DNA of 64,000 nt from Janthinobacterium sp. 1_2014MBL_MicDiv (lineage in GTDB: Bacteria; Pseudomonadota; Gammaproteobacteria; Burkholderiales; Burkholderiaceae_D): positions 2,666,001 to 2,730,000 of the forward strand of contig NZ_CP011319.1 in NCBI RefSeq assembly GCF_001865675.1, given 5' to 3'. How positions within the stretch are numbered: the first letter of the stretch is position 1; each line of letters starts with the position of its first letter. A model generated the notes under the pieces. It was not told the origin of the DNA. It made no database searches and saw nothing but the letters and a program-made list of their open reading frames with translations. The position numbers and the translations under genes were made by a program. Below, piece by piece: positions 26,897 to 35,811 of this stretch.

Positions 26897-27898
26897 ATGA
26901 GCACATATCAACGCATCGTCCTCGCTTCGCGCCCCGCGTCCACGGATGAAGTCCAGCCGGCGCATTTTCGCCTGGAAACCAAAGACATTCCCGCCATCGC
27001 GGAGGGCCAGTTGCTGGTGCGCAACCATTATCTGTCGCTCGATCCCTATATGCGCGGGCGCATGAGCGCGAATAAAAGCTATGCGGCGCCGCAGGCGCTC
27101 GATGAAACCATGATAGGCGGCACGGTCGGCGTGGTGCTCGAGTCGAAGCATCCGAAGTTTGCCGTCGGCGACACGGTGGTGGGCACCCTGGGCTGGACGG
27201 AAGTGGCCGTGTCGGACGGCACGATGCTGCGCAAGGTCGATACCACGCATATCCCGGCGTCCGCCTACCTGGGCGCCGTGGGCATGCCCGGCATGACGGC
27301 CTGGTATGGCTTGAACCAGATCATGGCGCCAAAGGCGGGCGAAACCGTGGTCGTGTCGGCCGCCAGCGGCGCCGTGGGCAGCGTCGTCGGCCAGCTGGCG
27401 AAATTGCAAGGTTGCCGGGTGGTCGGCATCGCCGGCGGCGCCGAGAAATGCGCGTACGTCGTCGATACGCTGGGTTTTGACGCCTGCATCGACTACAAGG
27501 CGGGCAATCTGGCGTCCGACCTGGCGGCGGCCACGCCGGACGGCATCGACGCCATCTTTGAAAACGTGGGCGGCGCCGTATTCGATGCGGCCCTGGCGCG
27601 CACCAACGCGTTTGGCCGCGTGGCCGTGTGCGGCTGGATCGCCGGCTACAATGGCGAGCCGACGCCGCTCGACAATGCGCGCCTGATCCTCACCAACCGC
27701 CTCACCGTGCGCGGCTTCATCGTTTCGGAACAGCCGGAATTCTGGCCGCAAGGCCTGGCGGAACTGGGTTCGCTGGTGGCGACGGGCAAGCTGACATTCC
27801 GCGAATCCGTGGCCGACGGCCTGGCCAGCGCGCCCGAAGCCTTCATCGGTCTGTTAAAAGGCCGTAACTTCGGCAAGCAGCTGGTGAAGCTGACTTGA
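26897..27898 (+). CDS. NADP-dependent oxidoreductase, leukotriene B4 dehydrogenase-like MDR
   Basis: A 333-residue zinc-free medium-chain dehydrogenase/reductase. NHYLSLDPYMRGRM near residue 45 and AASGAVGSVVGQLAKLQG (NADP-binding) near 150 are typical of the LTB4DH/CurA branch, which reduces the C=C bond of enones such as alkenals and curcumin-type compounds. CAGGAGCATC precedes the chosen ATG; an earlier in-frame start at 26864 lacks a site. Likely a cytosolic detoxification enzyme. Confidence 0.9.
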   Translation: MSTYQRIVLASRPASTDEVQPAHFRLETKDIPAIAEGQLLVRNHYLSLDPYMRGRMSANKSYAAPQALDETMIGGTVGVVLESKHPKFAVGDTVVGTLGWTEVAVSDGTMLRKVDTTHIPASAYLGAVGMPGMTAWYGLNQIMAPKAGETVVVSAASGAVGSVVGQLAKLQGCRVVGIAGGAEKCAYVVDTLGFDACIDYKAGNLASDLAAATPDGIDAIFENVGGAVFDAALARTNAFGRVAVCGWIAGYNGEPTPLDNARLILTNRLTVRGFIVSEQPEFWPQGLAELGSLVATGKLTFRESVADGLASAPEAFIGLLKGRNFGKQLVKLT

Positions 27899-27931
27899 CG
27901 CGGTCGGGCTGCGTGCCCTGCTAAAGAAGGG

Positions 27932-27962
27932 CAGGCCGTGCGACAATAACGGCCTGTCTTTT
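27932..27962 (+). terminator. Terminator after the oxidoreductase gene
   Basis: CAGGCCGT-9 bases-ACGGCCTG followed by TCTTTT. An 8 bp perfect stem 33 bases after the stop codon; it ends 14 bases before the next ATG. Confidence 0.65.
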
Positions 27963-27975
27963 ACTACTGCCTACC

Positions 27976-28401
27976 ATGACCAAGCACACTATCCGCCTCG
28001 GCGACTGGGCCACCCTGGGCCAGGACGCCACCGCCATCCGTTTCGAAGTCTTTGTCGATGAACAGAAAGTGCCGGCCGAGATCGAACTCGACGACATGGA
28101 CGCCGTCTGCCTGCATGCCGTCGCCTATGACGCGGCCGGCGTTGCCGTCGGCACGGGCCGTTTACTGCCGGATGGCCACATCGGCCGCATGGCCGTGCGC
28201 CAGCCGGGCCGCGGCACGGGCGTGGGCGGCGCCATCCTGCAACTGCTGATGGAAAAAGCGCGCGAACGGGGCGACCGCGCCGTCGTGCTGAACGCGCAAA
28301 CCGTGGCCGCGCCATTCTATGCGCGCCACGGTTTCGTGCAGCAGGGGAATGTATTCGAAGAGGCGGGGATTGCGCATGTGGAGATGCGGCTGGAGTTTTG
28401 A
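27976..28401 (+). CDS. GNAT N-acetyltransferase, ElaA/YjcF-like
   Basis: A 141-residue single-domain GNAT. IRFEVFVDEQKVPAEIELDD is typical of the ElaA/YjcF group, GRMAVRQPGRGTGVGGAILQ is the acetyl-CoA loop, and APFYARHGFVQQGNVFEEAG is the C-terminal strand-helix. The substrate is unknown. It lies directly after a terminator, so it probably has its own promoter within the preceding 77 bases. A REP pair follows its stop codon. Confidence 0.88.
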   Translation: MTKHTIRLGDWATLGQDATAIRFEVFVDEQKVPAEIELDDMDAVCLHAVAYDAAGVAVGTGRLLPDGHIGRMAVRQPGRGTGVGGAILQLLMEKARERGDRAVVLNAQTVAAPFYARHGFVQQGNVFEEAGIAHVEMRLEF

Positions 28402-28416
28402 GCCTTGCGCACGAGG

Positions 28417-28520
28417 TTGTCGGATGACGGCCTGCGGCCTCGGCGGCCCCGCCTAATCCGGCCTGCGCCGACCTGCTGCGGCTATGGCAGGTCGGGTCAG
28501 CGCGCAGCGCATAACCCGAC
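28417..28520. repeat. REP/BIME-like palindromic repeat, locus B
   Basis: A degenerate unit TTGTCGGATGACGGCC...GCCTAATCCGGCCTGC (28417-28466) and a second unit CAGGTCGGGTCAGCG...CATAACCCGAC (28488-28520), between the convergent acetyltransferase and permease genes. Same family as locus A, with substitutions in both arms. Confidence 0.75.
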
Positions 28521-28533
28521 ATCACCAGCACAA

Positions 28534-29544
28534 TCAGTTCTGCGCGTGCGACTGGCGCCATTTATCGAGGATGACGGCCAAGACAATCACGACACCCTTG
28601 GCCACATACTGCCAGAACGACGACAGTCCGAGGATCGTCAAGCCATTGTTCATCACGCCGATGATCAAGGCGCCGATGACGGTGCCCCAGACGGAGCCCA
28701 CGCCGCCCATCAGGCTCGTGCCGCCCAGCACGACGGCGGCGATGGCGTCCAGCTCATAGCCCGTGCCCCAGTTGCCGTTGGCCGCGTACAGGCGGCTGGC
28801 CGACATGGCGCCGCCCAGGCCGGCGAACAGGCCGCTGATGGTGTAGACAAACATCAGCACGAGGCCGACCTTGATGCCCGTCAGGCGGGCCGCCTGGATA
28901 TTGCCGCCGACGGCGTAGATATGCAGGCCCAGCGTCGTCTTGCGCAGGATGAACCACGTCAGCACGACGACGGCGGCGGCCAGCCAGATCAGCCAGGGCA
29001 CGGCCAGGAAGCTGCCATTGCCCATCCATTCGAAACTGGGGATTTCCGTGTTCAGCACGCTGGTGCCGTCGGCCAGCAGGTAGGCGGCGCCGCGCAGGGC
29101 CGTCATGGTGCCCAGGGTGACGACGAAGGGGTTCAGGCCGACGAGGGCCACCAGCACGCCGTTCAGCGCGCCCAGCAGCAGGCCGACGATGAGGAAGGTG
29201 GGAATCGAGAAGCCGGCGAACTGGGCCGATAGCGACATCAGCATGCCCGCCACGGCCGAGACGGCCAGCACGGAGCCGACGGACAGGTCGATGCCGCTGG
29301 TCAGGATGACGAAGGTCATGCCCGAGGCCAGCACGATATTGATCGACACCTGGCGGAAGATATTCATGGTGTTGTTGCTGGTCATGAAGGTCGATGTGCC
29401 GTCGGCCGAGAAATACACGGTCAAGCCATACATGGCCAGGTACAGCACCACCAGCACGGGCAGCATGCCCAGGCGGCGCATCAGGTTCGAGGCATTGAAG
29501 GGTTCTCCGGCGCGCGCGGCGCCGCTGGTGGTACTCGTAGTCAT
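28534..29544 (-). CDS. RbsC-like sugar ABC transporter permease
   Basis: A 336-residue integral membrane permease of the ribose/xylose/arabinose (CUT2) family, with about ten hydrophobic segments. FVILTSGIDLSVGSVLAVSA and NPFVVTLGTMTALRGAAYL are the family signatures; GGTSLMGGVGSVWGTVIGA is the segment that contacts the ATPase. Last gene of the LacI-XylB-Tal-importer run. REP locus B follows. Confidence 0.92.
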   Translation of the reverse strand: MTTSTTSGAARAGEPFNASNLMRRLGMLPVLVVLYLAMYGLTVYFSADGTSTFMTSNNTMNIFRQVSINIVLASGMTFVILTSGIDLSVGSVLAVSAVAGMLMSLSAQFAGFSIPTFLIVGLLLGALNGVLVALVGLNPFVVTLGTMTALRGAAYLLADGTSVLNTEIPSFEWMGNGSFLAVPWLIWLAAAVVVLTWFILRKTTLGLHIYAVGGNIQAARLTGIKVGLVLMFVYTISGLFAGLGGAMSASRLYAANGNWGTGYELDAIAAVVLGGTSLMGGVGSVWGTVIGALIIGVMNNGLTILGLSSFWQYVAKGVVIVLAVILDKWRQSHAQN

Positions 29545-29656
29545 GGTCTATCTCCTGAATGATTATGCTAATACGTATTCCTGGAACGCCTGACAAAACC
29601 GTAGCGGGCGGAAGCGGCTTGTGGTCGAGACGCGCAGCAGGTTTTGACAGGTGGTC

Positions 29657-31156
29657 TTATGCCGCTTCCAGCTGGGTGGCGTAGGCAAGGATGTTTTCCT
29701 GCGTGATGTCGTCGCCCGTCACTTCGCCCGTCAGCCGTCCTTCGCACATCACCATCACGCGGTCGCAGATGCCGACCAGTTCGGCCAGTTCGCTGGAAAT
29801 GCATAGCACGGCCGTGCCCGCATCGGCCAGCTGGTGGATGATCTTGTAGATTTCGCTCTTCGCGCCCACGTCCACGCCGCGCGTCGGTTCATCGAGGATG
29901 AGGACCTTGGGCGCGATGGCCAGCCAGCGCGCCAGCAAGACTTTCTGCTGGTTGCCGCCCGACAATCCCCCGACGATGCCTTCCGGGCCCGACACCTTGA
30001 CGTTCAGGTTGGCAATCGCCTCGCGCGTGAGCTGCGTCAGGGCGCCGCGGTTGACCACGCCCGCCGTGGAATGCTTGGAAAGGATATTCATCGACATGTT
30101 TTCCATGGCCGACAATTGCATGAACAGCCCTAGGCTCTTGCGGTCTTCCGGCAGGTAGCCGATGCCGTGGCGGATGGCCGCCAGCGGCCGCTGGATATGC
30201 ACTTCCTGGCCGTCGAGCCAGACTTGTCCCGATTGCTTCTTGTCGGCGCCAAAGATCAGGCGCGCCAGTTCCGTGCGGCCCGCGCCGACGAGGCCGGCCA
30301 GGCCCGTCACTTCGCCCGCATGCAGGGCGAACGAAGCGGGCTTGACCTTGCCGCCGCCCACGTTTTCCACGCGCAGCCGTTCGGCGCCGCGCGACGTGCG
30401 GCGCTGGTGCGAGTAAAAGTCGTCGGCGGGACGGCCCACCATCATTTGCACGACTTTCTTTTGATCCAGCTCATCCTTGCCCAGCTCGCCCACATAGGCG
30501 CCGTCGCGCAGCACCGTGATGCGGCGCGCCAGGCGCTCCACCTCGGCCATGCGATGGCTGATGTACAGCACGGCCAGGCCCTTGTCGCGCTGCTCTTCGA
30601 TGATGCGGAACAATTGTTCGGTCTCGCGGTCGGACAGGGCGGCCGTCGGCTCGTCCATGATCAGGATGCGGCTTTCGTGCACGAGGGCGCGGGCGATTTC
30701 CACCTGCTGCTGCTCGGCGATCGACAGGCTGGACACCATGGTGTCGGCATCGAAACGGGAACCGAGGTCGGCCAGGATGGCGTTCGTGCGCGCGCGCATC
30801 TCGCCGCCCTTGACGGTCCAGAACGGTCCTTGCGGTTCGCTGCCCATGAAGACGTTCTGCGCCACCGTCATGTTCTTGGCCACGCTCAATTCCTGGTAGA
30901 TCAGGTTGATGCCCAGCGCGCGTGCCTCGCCCGGGTTGCGGATACGAATCGGCTTGCCGTCGAGGATGATTTCACCGGCATCGGGGGTATAGACGCCCGA
31001 GAGGATTTTCATCAGGGTGCTCTTGCCGGCGCCGTTCTCGCCCATCACGGCATGGATTTCGCCGCTGCGCACCGTCAGGTGCACGCCGCGCAGCGCGCGC
31101 GTGGCGCCAAAGCGCTTCTCGATGCCGCGCATTTCAAAAATAATATCGTCGCTCAT
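29657..31156 (-). CDS. RbsA-like sugar ABC transporter ATP-binding protein
   Basis: A 499-residue double ATPase of the CUT2 type. The first half has an intact Walker A (GENGAGKSTLMKIL) and Walker B (ILIMDEPTAAL). The second has the degenerate Walker A GLVGAGRTELARLIFG with LSGGNQQKVLLARWLA and VLILDEPTRGVDVG, as in RbsA, where the second site is typically weak. It energises uptake by the adjacent permease. 112 bases separate it from the permease gene. Confidence 0.95.
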   Translation of the reverse strand: MSDDIIFEMRGIEKRFGATRALRGVHLTVRSGEIHAVMGENGAGKSTLMKILSGVYTPDAGEIILDGKPIRIRNPGEARALGINLIYQELSVAKNMTVAQNVFMGSEPQGPFWTVKGGEMRARTNAILADLGSRFDADTMVSSLSIAEQQQVEIARALVHESRILIMDEPTAALSDRETEQLFRIIEEQRDKGLAVLYISHRMAEVERLARRITVLRDGAYVGELGKDELDQKKVVQMMVGRPADDFYSHQRRTSRGAERLRVENVGGGKVKPASFALHAGEVTGLAGLVGAGRTELARLIFGADKKQSGQVWLDGQEVHIQRPLAAIRHGIGYLPEDRKSLGLFMQLSAMENMSMNILSKHSTAGVVNRGALTQLTREAIANLNVKVSGPEGIVGGLSGGNQQKVLLARWLAIAPKVLILDEPTRGVDVGAKSEIYKIIHQLADAGTAVLCISSELAELVGICDRVMVMCEGRLTGEVTGDDITQENILAYATQLEAA

Positions 31157-31181
31157 GGGAATATCCTTGCTGTGAAACTGG

Positions 31182-31213
31182 CGCCCGCCCCCGGGCCGGA
31201 GCCGGGGCGGGCG
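31182..31213. other. GC-rich intercistronic hairpin
   Basis: CGCCCGCCCC (31182-31191) pairs perfectly with GGGGCGGGCG (31204-31213). It lies between the binding-protein gene and the ATPase gene. Hairpins here in importer operons usually protect the upstream mRNA or cut downstream expression so that binding protein exceeds transporter; that role is inferred. Confidence 0.6.
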
Positions 31214-31236
31214 ACATGTGGTTCAGGTCAGGCAGA

Positions 31237-32172
31237 TCAGTTCTTTACCCAGCCCGTATAGGTGGCGACGTTTTCCTTGGTGATGGCAGGGGTCGGCAAC
31301 AGCACCATGGTCTGCTTCGGCGTGCGGCCGTTCATGATGTCGTAGCCCATCTGCACGGCGTCGGTGGCCATGCGGTACGGGTTTTGCGCCGAGGTGGCGG
31401 CAAACAGGCCGGCCTTGTTTTTCAGGGCGTTCTGGCCATCGGGCGCGCCATCAACGGCCGTGATCAGTTTCACGTCCGTGCGCTTCGATTGCTTGATCGC
31501 CAGTTCGGCGCCGATGCCGGTCGGGTCGTTGATGGCGAACACGCCGTCGATCTTCGGATGGGCCGTCAGCAGGTTCGACATCACCGTCATGCCGCCGTCG
31601 CGGCTGCCGCCCGCATTCTGGTTGTCGGACAGGATCTTGATATCCTTGAACGCGGCCAGGGTCTTCTTGCAGCCGTTGACGCGGTCGATGACGGAGGTGA
31701 CGGGCGGGCCGTTGAGGATCACCACATTGCCCTTGCCGCCGATCTGCTTGGCCAGGTAGGCGCACGAGACGTCGCCGGCCATGGTGTTGTCGGACATCAC
31801 GGTGGCCGAGGCGCCCACGGCGCCCACGTCGACGGCGATGACGACCACGCCCGCATTGCGCGCCTTCTTGATGGCCGGCGCGATGCCCTTGGAATCGACG
31901 GCGTTCAGGATGATGATATCGGTCTTGTTGGCGATGAAGTTCTCGATCTGGTCCACCTGGGTGTTGAGGTCGTACTTGCTCGACACGGTGGTGACTTTCA
32001 CGCCGGGGCCGCCCAGCTTTTTCGCGCTTTCTTCCGCGCCGCGGCCGATGGCGACGAAGAAGGGGTTGGCCAGGTCGCCCACGCTGACACCGATCGATTT
32101 CAGCGGTTTGTCGGCGGCGAAGGCGCCGCAGGCGGCGGACAGCAGCAGGGTGGCGGTAAGGACTTTTTTCAT
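31237..32172 (-). CDS. RbsB-like sugar-binding protein
   Basis: A 311-residue periplasmic binding protein of the Peripla_BP_4 type. Signal peptide MKKVLTATLLLSAACGAFAA; the mature part begins with KSIGVSVGDLANPFFVAIGRG, and TDIIILNAVDSKGIAPAIKKA and VFAINDPTGIGAELAIKQS are typical of ribose/xylose/galactofuranose binders. GGAGA stands ahead of the ATG at 32172; an ATG four codons earlier is less well placed. The ligand is likely a pentose or pentose derivative because kinase and transaldolase are in the same operon. Confidence 0.92.
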   Translation of the reverse strand: MKKVLTATLLLSAACGAFAADKPLKSIGVSVGDLANPFFVAIGRGAEESAKKLGGPGVKVTTVSSKYDLNTQVDQIENFIANKTDIIILNAVDSKGIAPAIKKARNAGVVVIAVDVGAVGASATVMSDNTMAGDVSCAYLAKQIGGKGNVVILNGPPVTSVIDRVNGCKKTLAAFKDIKILSDNQNAGGSRDGGMTVMSNLLTAHPKIDGVFAINDPTGIGAELAIKQSKRTDVKLITAVDGAPDGQNALKNKAGLFAATSAQNPYRMATDAVQMGYDIMNGRTPKQTMVLLPTPAITKENVATYTGWVKN

Positions 32173-32224
32173 GGGTATCTCCAAAGGGTTTTTATTGTGA
32201 GAGCAGGGGTGCTACGGGTAAAAC

Positions 32225-33175
32225 TTATTGCTTCTTTAATTTTTCGATCATGGCGTCCAGCTTGCCCGCATCGACGGCGAAGCCGCGGATGCCTTCGGCC
32301 AGCTTTTCGGTGGCCATCGCATCGTCGTTCAAGGCGTAGCGGAAAGCCGCCTCGTCATACGTGATGGCCGCCTGCGCCGCGCCGAGGTCGCCGCCCAGGG
32401 CGCGCTCGAACGGCGCATCCGCCGCTTCCAGCTTGGCCAGCAAGTCGGGGCTGATGGTCAGCAAGTCGCAGCCGGACAGCGCCGTGATCTGGCCCACGTT
32501 GCGGAAGCTGGCGCCCATGACCTGGGTGGCGATGCCATGTTGCTTGTAGTAATTGAAGATGCGCGTCACCGATTGCACGCCTGGATCGTTGGACAGGCTG
32601 CGCGCCGCTTCGTCCCAGGCCGCGCCCAGCGATTTCTTGTGCCAGTCGTAGATGCGGCCCACAAACGGCGAAATCAGGCGCACTTTCGCGTCGGCGCAGG
32701 CGACGGCCTGGCAAAACGCGAACAGCAGGGTCAGGTTGCAAAAGATGCCGTCCTGTTCCAGTTCGCGCGCCGCCTGGATGCCTTCCCAGGTGGCGGCGAT
32801 CTTGATCAGCACACGTTCGCGCTTGATGCCGGCCTGCTCGTACAAGGCGATCAGGCGGCGCGCCCGGGCCACGGTGGCGGCGCGGTCAAAGCTCAGGCGG
32901 GCATCGACTTCCGTCGACACGCGGCCCGGCACCACCTTCAGGATTTCCAGGCCGAAGCGCACCAGCACCTGGTCGACGATGTCGTCCAGCGAGGCGGCTT
33001 GATGCTCGGCGACCGTGCTTTCCAGCAAGGGCGCGTAATCGGGCTGCAGCACGGCCTTCAGGATCAGCGACGGATTGGTGGTGGCGTCTTGCGGCGCGAA
33101 GCGGGCCAGTTGCATGAAGTCGCCCGTGTCGGCGACGACGGTGCTGTATTGCTTCAGTTGTTGCAGTTGAGTCAT
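32225..33175 (-). CDS. tal: Transaldolase
   Basis: A 316-residue transaldolase of the TalB class, which moves a dihydroxyacetone unit between pentose-phosphate sugars. The Schiff-base lysine is in VLIKIAATWEGIQAA (near residue 130); DATTNPSLILKA at the start and SPFVGRIYDWHKK are the other family motifs. Its place between the kinase and the importer fits entry of a pentulose 5-phosphate into central metabolism. Six bases separate it from the kinase gene. Confidence 0.95.
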   Translation of the reverse strand: MTQLQQLKQYSTVVADTGDFMQLARFAPQDATTNPSLILKAVLQPDYAPLLESTVAEHQAASLDDIVDQVLVRFGLEILKVVPGRVSTEVDARLSFDRAATVARARRLIALYEQAGIKRERVLIKIAATWEGIQAARELEQDGIFCNLTLLFAFCQAVACADAKVRLISPFVGRIYDWHKKSLGAAWDEAARSLSNDPGVQSVTRIFNYYKQHGIATQVMGASFRNVGQITALSGCDLLTISPDLLAKLEAADAPFERALGGDLGAAQAAITYDEAAFRYALNDDAMATEKLAEGIRGFAVDAGKLDAMIEKLKKQ

Positions 33176-33181
33176 TGCTAC

Positions 33182-34675
33182 TTATCCTTCGCTAAGTTGG
33201 TGCAAGGCCTGCACGGCAGGAAACAGGCTACGGTATCGACCGTAACGGACGCTCAAGGCTGCGCTGTGCGCGGCATCGGGCAAGAAAGTATTTTTGACGG
33301 GCAAGCCCTGCGCCAGCAGGCTGGCGTCGCCGATGGCGGCAAAGCCCAGCTTGGCCGCGCCCAGGCTGGCCGACAGCTCGCTGTGGTGCAGGGTGCGCAT
33401 TTCGCGTCCCAGCACATTGGCCAGCAGCTGCGCCCAGTACTGGCTGCGCGCGCCGCCGCCCACCAGCAGGCAGTGCGGCACCACGGCGCCCGTCGAGGTG
33501 ACGGCCGCCATGGCGTCGCGCAAGGCAAAGGCCACGCCTTCGAGCACGGCATAACCGAGCTGGGCGGTATTGCTGTCGTGGCCCAGCTGCAGGAAGGCGC
33601 CGCGCACCTGCGGGTCGTTATGCGGCGTGCGTTCGCCCGACAGGTAGGGCAGGAACAGCGGCGCCGACGGCGCGATGGCGGTATCGAGCGGCAAGCCCGC
33701 TTCCACCAGCGCCAGCAGGGCCGCCTCGTCGGGCAAGCCCAGCACGCCCGTGGCCCAGCGCAGGCAGCTGGCGCCGGACAGGATGGCGCCCATCGCATAC
33801 CAGCGCCCGGGCAAGGCGTGGCAAAAGCTGTGCACGCCGCCGGCCGGGTTGCCCAGCGGCGCTTCGGTGACGCTGACGATGGCGGCGCTGGTGCCCAGCG
33901 AGATAAAACTGTCGCCGCCGTTGACGGCGCCGATGCCCACGGCCGAGACGGGGTTGTCGCCGCCGCCGCCGGCCACCACCACGTTCGCCGGCAAGCCCAG
34001 CTTGTCGGCGATGGATGCCAGCACCGTGCCCGTGGCCGCATCGCCTTCGGCCAGCGGCGGCAATTGCTCCGGCGCCAAGCCGCAGGCGGCCACCATGGGC
34101 GCGAACCAGGCGCGCTTCGCTTCGTCCAGCCACAGGGTGCCGGCCGCGTCGGACATGTCCGTGAGCTTGATGCCCGTCAAGCGCAGGCGCAGATAATCCT
34201 TCGGCGACAGCAGGCAGGCGATGGCGGCAAAGGCGGCCGGCTCATGCGTTTTCAGCCACAGCAGTTTCGGCGCCGTCAGGCCCGCCATGGCCAGGCTGCC
34301 CGTCACGTCCGCATAGGCGGGATATTCGCGCGCCAGGGCGGCCGCTTCGGCATCGGCGCGCGCATCGTTCCACAGGATGGCCGGGCGGATCACGGCATCA
34401 TGGTCATCGAGCAGCACGGCGCCGTGCATCTGGCCCGACAGGCCGATGCAGGCAATGTGCGCAAAGTCTTGCGGCCAGCCGGCGCGCAGCTGGCCCAGCG
34501 CGGCGACGCAGGCGGCCCACCAGTCGTGCGGCGACTGTTCGGACCAGCCCGGCTGCGGGCGGCTGACGTCGAGGCGCACGGAGGCCTGGCCGCGCAAGTT
34601 GCCGTCGCGGTCCATCAGCACGGTTTTCAGTTCGGAGGTACCGAGGTCGATACCGAGGGAAATAGCTGAATGCAT
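33182..34675 (-). CDS. xylB: Xylulokinase-like FGGY carbohydrate kinase
   Basis: A 497-residue FGGY-family kinase. SLGIDLGTSELKTVLMDRDG (phosphate 1) and QPGWSEQSPHDWW at the start, GLSGQMHGAVLLD (the xylulokinase signature), and the ATPase motif around VLEGVAFALRDAM are clear. It probably makes D-xylulose 5-phosphate or phosphorylates another pentulose. There is no isomerase or polyol dehydrogenase in the operon, so the imported sugar or its oxidation must be handled elsewhere. The start at 34675 matches family N-termini; the ribosome site is weak, consistent with coupling to lacI 19 bases upstream. Confidence 0.9.
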   Translation of the reverse strand: MHSAISLGIDLGTSELKTVLMDRDGNLRGQASVRLDVSRPQPGWSEQSPHDWWAACVAALGQLRAGWPQDFAHIACIGLSGQMHGAVLLDDHDAVIRPAILWNDARADAEAAALAREYPAYADVTGSLAMAGLTAPKLLWLKTHEPAAFAAIACLLSPKDYLRLRLTGIKLTDMSDAAGTLWLDEAKRAWFAPMVAACGLAPEQLPPLAEGDAATGTVLASIADKLGLPANVVVAGGGGDNPVSAVGIGAVNGGDSFISLGTSAAIVSVTEAPLGNPAGGVHSFCHALPGRWYAMGAILSGASCLRWATGVLGLPDEAALLALVEAGLPLDTAIAPSAPLFLPYLSGERTPHNDPQVRGAFLQLGHDSNTAQLGYAVLEGVAFALRDAMAAVTSTGAVVPHCLLVGGGARSQYWAQLLANVLGREMRTLHHSELSASLGAAKLGFAAIGDASLLAQGLPVKNTFLPDAAHSAALSVRYGRYRSLFPAVQALHQLSEG

Positions 34676-34694
34676 GGGTGTCTGGCGTAAAAGT

Positions 34695-35696
34695 TCAGGG
34701 GCAACCGCAGGAATTGCGCACGCGCAAGGCTGGCGACAAGCGCTGCACATGCTGGGCGCGGCCCGGGTTGGCGATACGGTCGATCAGCAGGTCGACGGCC
34801 ATGGCGCCCAGCTCTTCGAGCGGCTGCGCCATCACGGTCAGGCGCGGGCTGAAATAATCGGCCCAGTCGAAATCATCGAAGCCGGCCAGCGCCACGTCTT
34901 GCGGTACCGCAATATGGGCGTCGCGCAAGGCGTGCATGGTGCCGATGGTCATCAGGTTGTTGCCGGCGACGATGGCTGTCGGGCGTTGCGGCAAGGCCAG
35001 CAGTTCGCGCGTTGCCATGCCGCTGCGCTCGAGGTTCGAGTCGCCCGAGCGCAGCAAGTCCCCATCGAAGGCGATGTTGGCGCGCTGCAAGGCCAGGCGG
35101 TAGCCCGCGATGCGCTCGTCCGTGGTGGACAGGCCCGGTGCGCCGGCGATGAAACCGATGCGGCGGTGGCCGTGGGCCGCGATCAGGTGGCCGACCAGTT
35201 CGGCCGTGGCCTCGATGTTTTCCACGCCCACCTGGTCGAACGCCTGCGGCGACATGCGGTCGACCAGCACGGAAGCGATCTTGTTGCTGCTTAAATAGTC
35301 GAGGGCGCGGTTGTGCGCGTCGCCGGACGGCGCCAGCACGATGCCGTCGACCCGGCGCTGGTGCAGGTTCTGCACCACCTTGAGTTCCTGCTCGGGGTCG
35401 TCGTGCGTATCGGAAAACAGCATCATCAAGCCGTGGCGCGTGCAGGCGGCCTCGATGGCGCGCACGGTTTCGCTGAAATAATGGTTGGTGAAGGCGGAAA
35501 TGGCCACGCCGATGGTGCCCGACGAGGAGCCGGCCAGTGCGCGCGCCAGCATATTGGGCACATAGCCGATCTGCTGCATGGCCGCGTTGACGGCGGCGAC
35601 GGTTTTCGGGCTGACCTTGCGGGTGCCGTTGAGTACGTGCGAGACGGTCGACAGCGATACGTCCGCCGCCCGCGCTACATCTTCCATGGTGGCCAT
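34695..35696 (-). CDS. LacI-family transcriptional regulator
   Basis: A 333-residue LacI/GalR-type regulator. The N-terminal helix-turn-helix and hinge read MATMEDVARAADVSLSTVSH, then VLNGTRKVSPKTVAAVNAAM; the rest is a sugar-binding core (IGVAISAFTNHYFSETVRAIE, VDGIVLAPSG, GHRRIGFIAGAPG). AGGAGACACC precedes the ATG. It is the first gene of the minus-strand operon and probably represses it and itself until the pathway sugar binds. It ends in an unusual NSCGCP tail. Confidence 0.93.
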   Translation of the reverse strand: MATMEDVARAADVSLSTVSHVLNGTRKVSPKTVAAVNAAMQQIGYVPNMLARALAGSSSGTIGVAISAFTNHYFSETVRAIEAACTRHGLMMLFSDTHDDPEQELKVVQNLHQRRVDGIVLAPSGDAHNRALDYLSSNKIASVLVDRMSPQAFDQVGVENIEATAELVGHLIAAHGHRRIGFIAGAPGLSTTDERIAGYRLALQRANIAFDGDLLRSGDSNLERSGMATRELLALPQRPTAIVAGNNLMTIGTMHALRDAHIAVPQDVALAGFDDFDWADYFSPRLTVMAQPLEELGAMAVDLLIDRIANPGRAQHVQRLSPALRVRNSCGCP

Positions 35697-35780
35697 GGTG
35701 TCTCCTGATGGTTTTTTTATTCTTATGTACTGCGATTGGATGCGGCTGTGTCGCCGCGTTGGAATCCATCGTAAACAAAA

Positions 35781-35804
35781 GAAAGCGCTTGCGCAAGCGC
35801 TTTC
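35781..35804. promoter_or_regulatory. Perfect 24 bp palindrome: operator and/or terminator
   Basis: The core AAGCGCTTGCGCAAGCGCTT is extended by GA/TC on each side to a 24-base perfect palindrome. Its GCGC-rich, centre-CG style matches LacI-family operators, and it lies 85 bases upstream of lacI. T runs on both strands (TTTTTTT on plus, TTTTGTTT on minus) would also make it a bidirectional terminator, for instance for transcripts entering from the REP region. I cannot decide between the two. Confidence 0.6.
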
Positions 35805-35811
35805 TTTTTTT

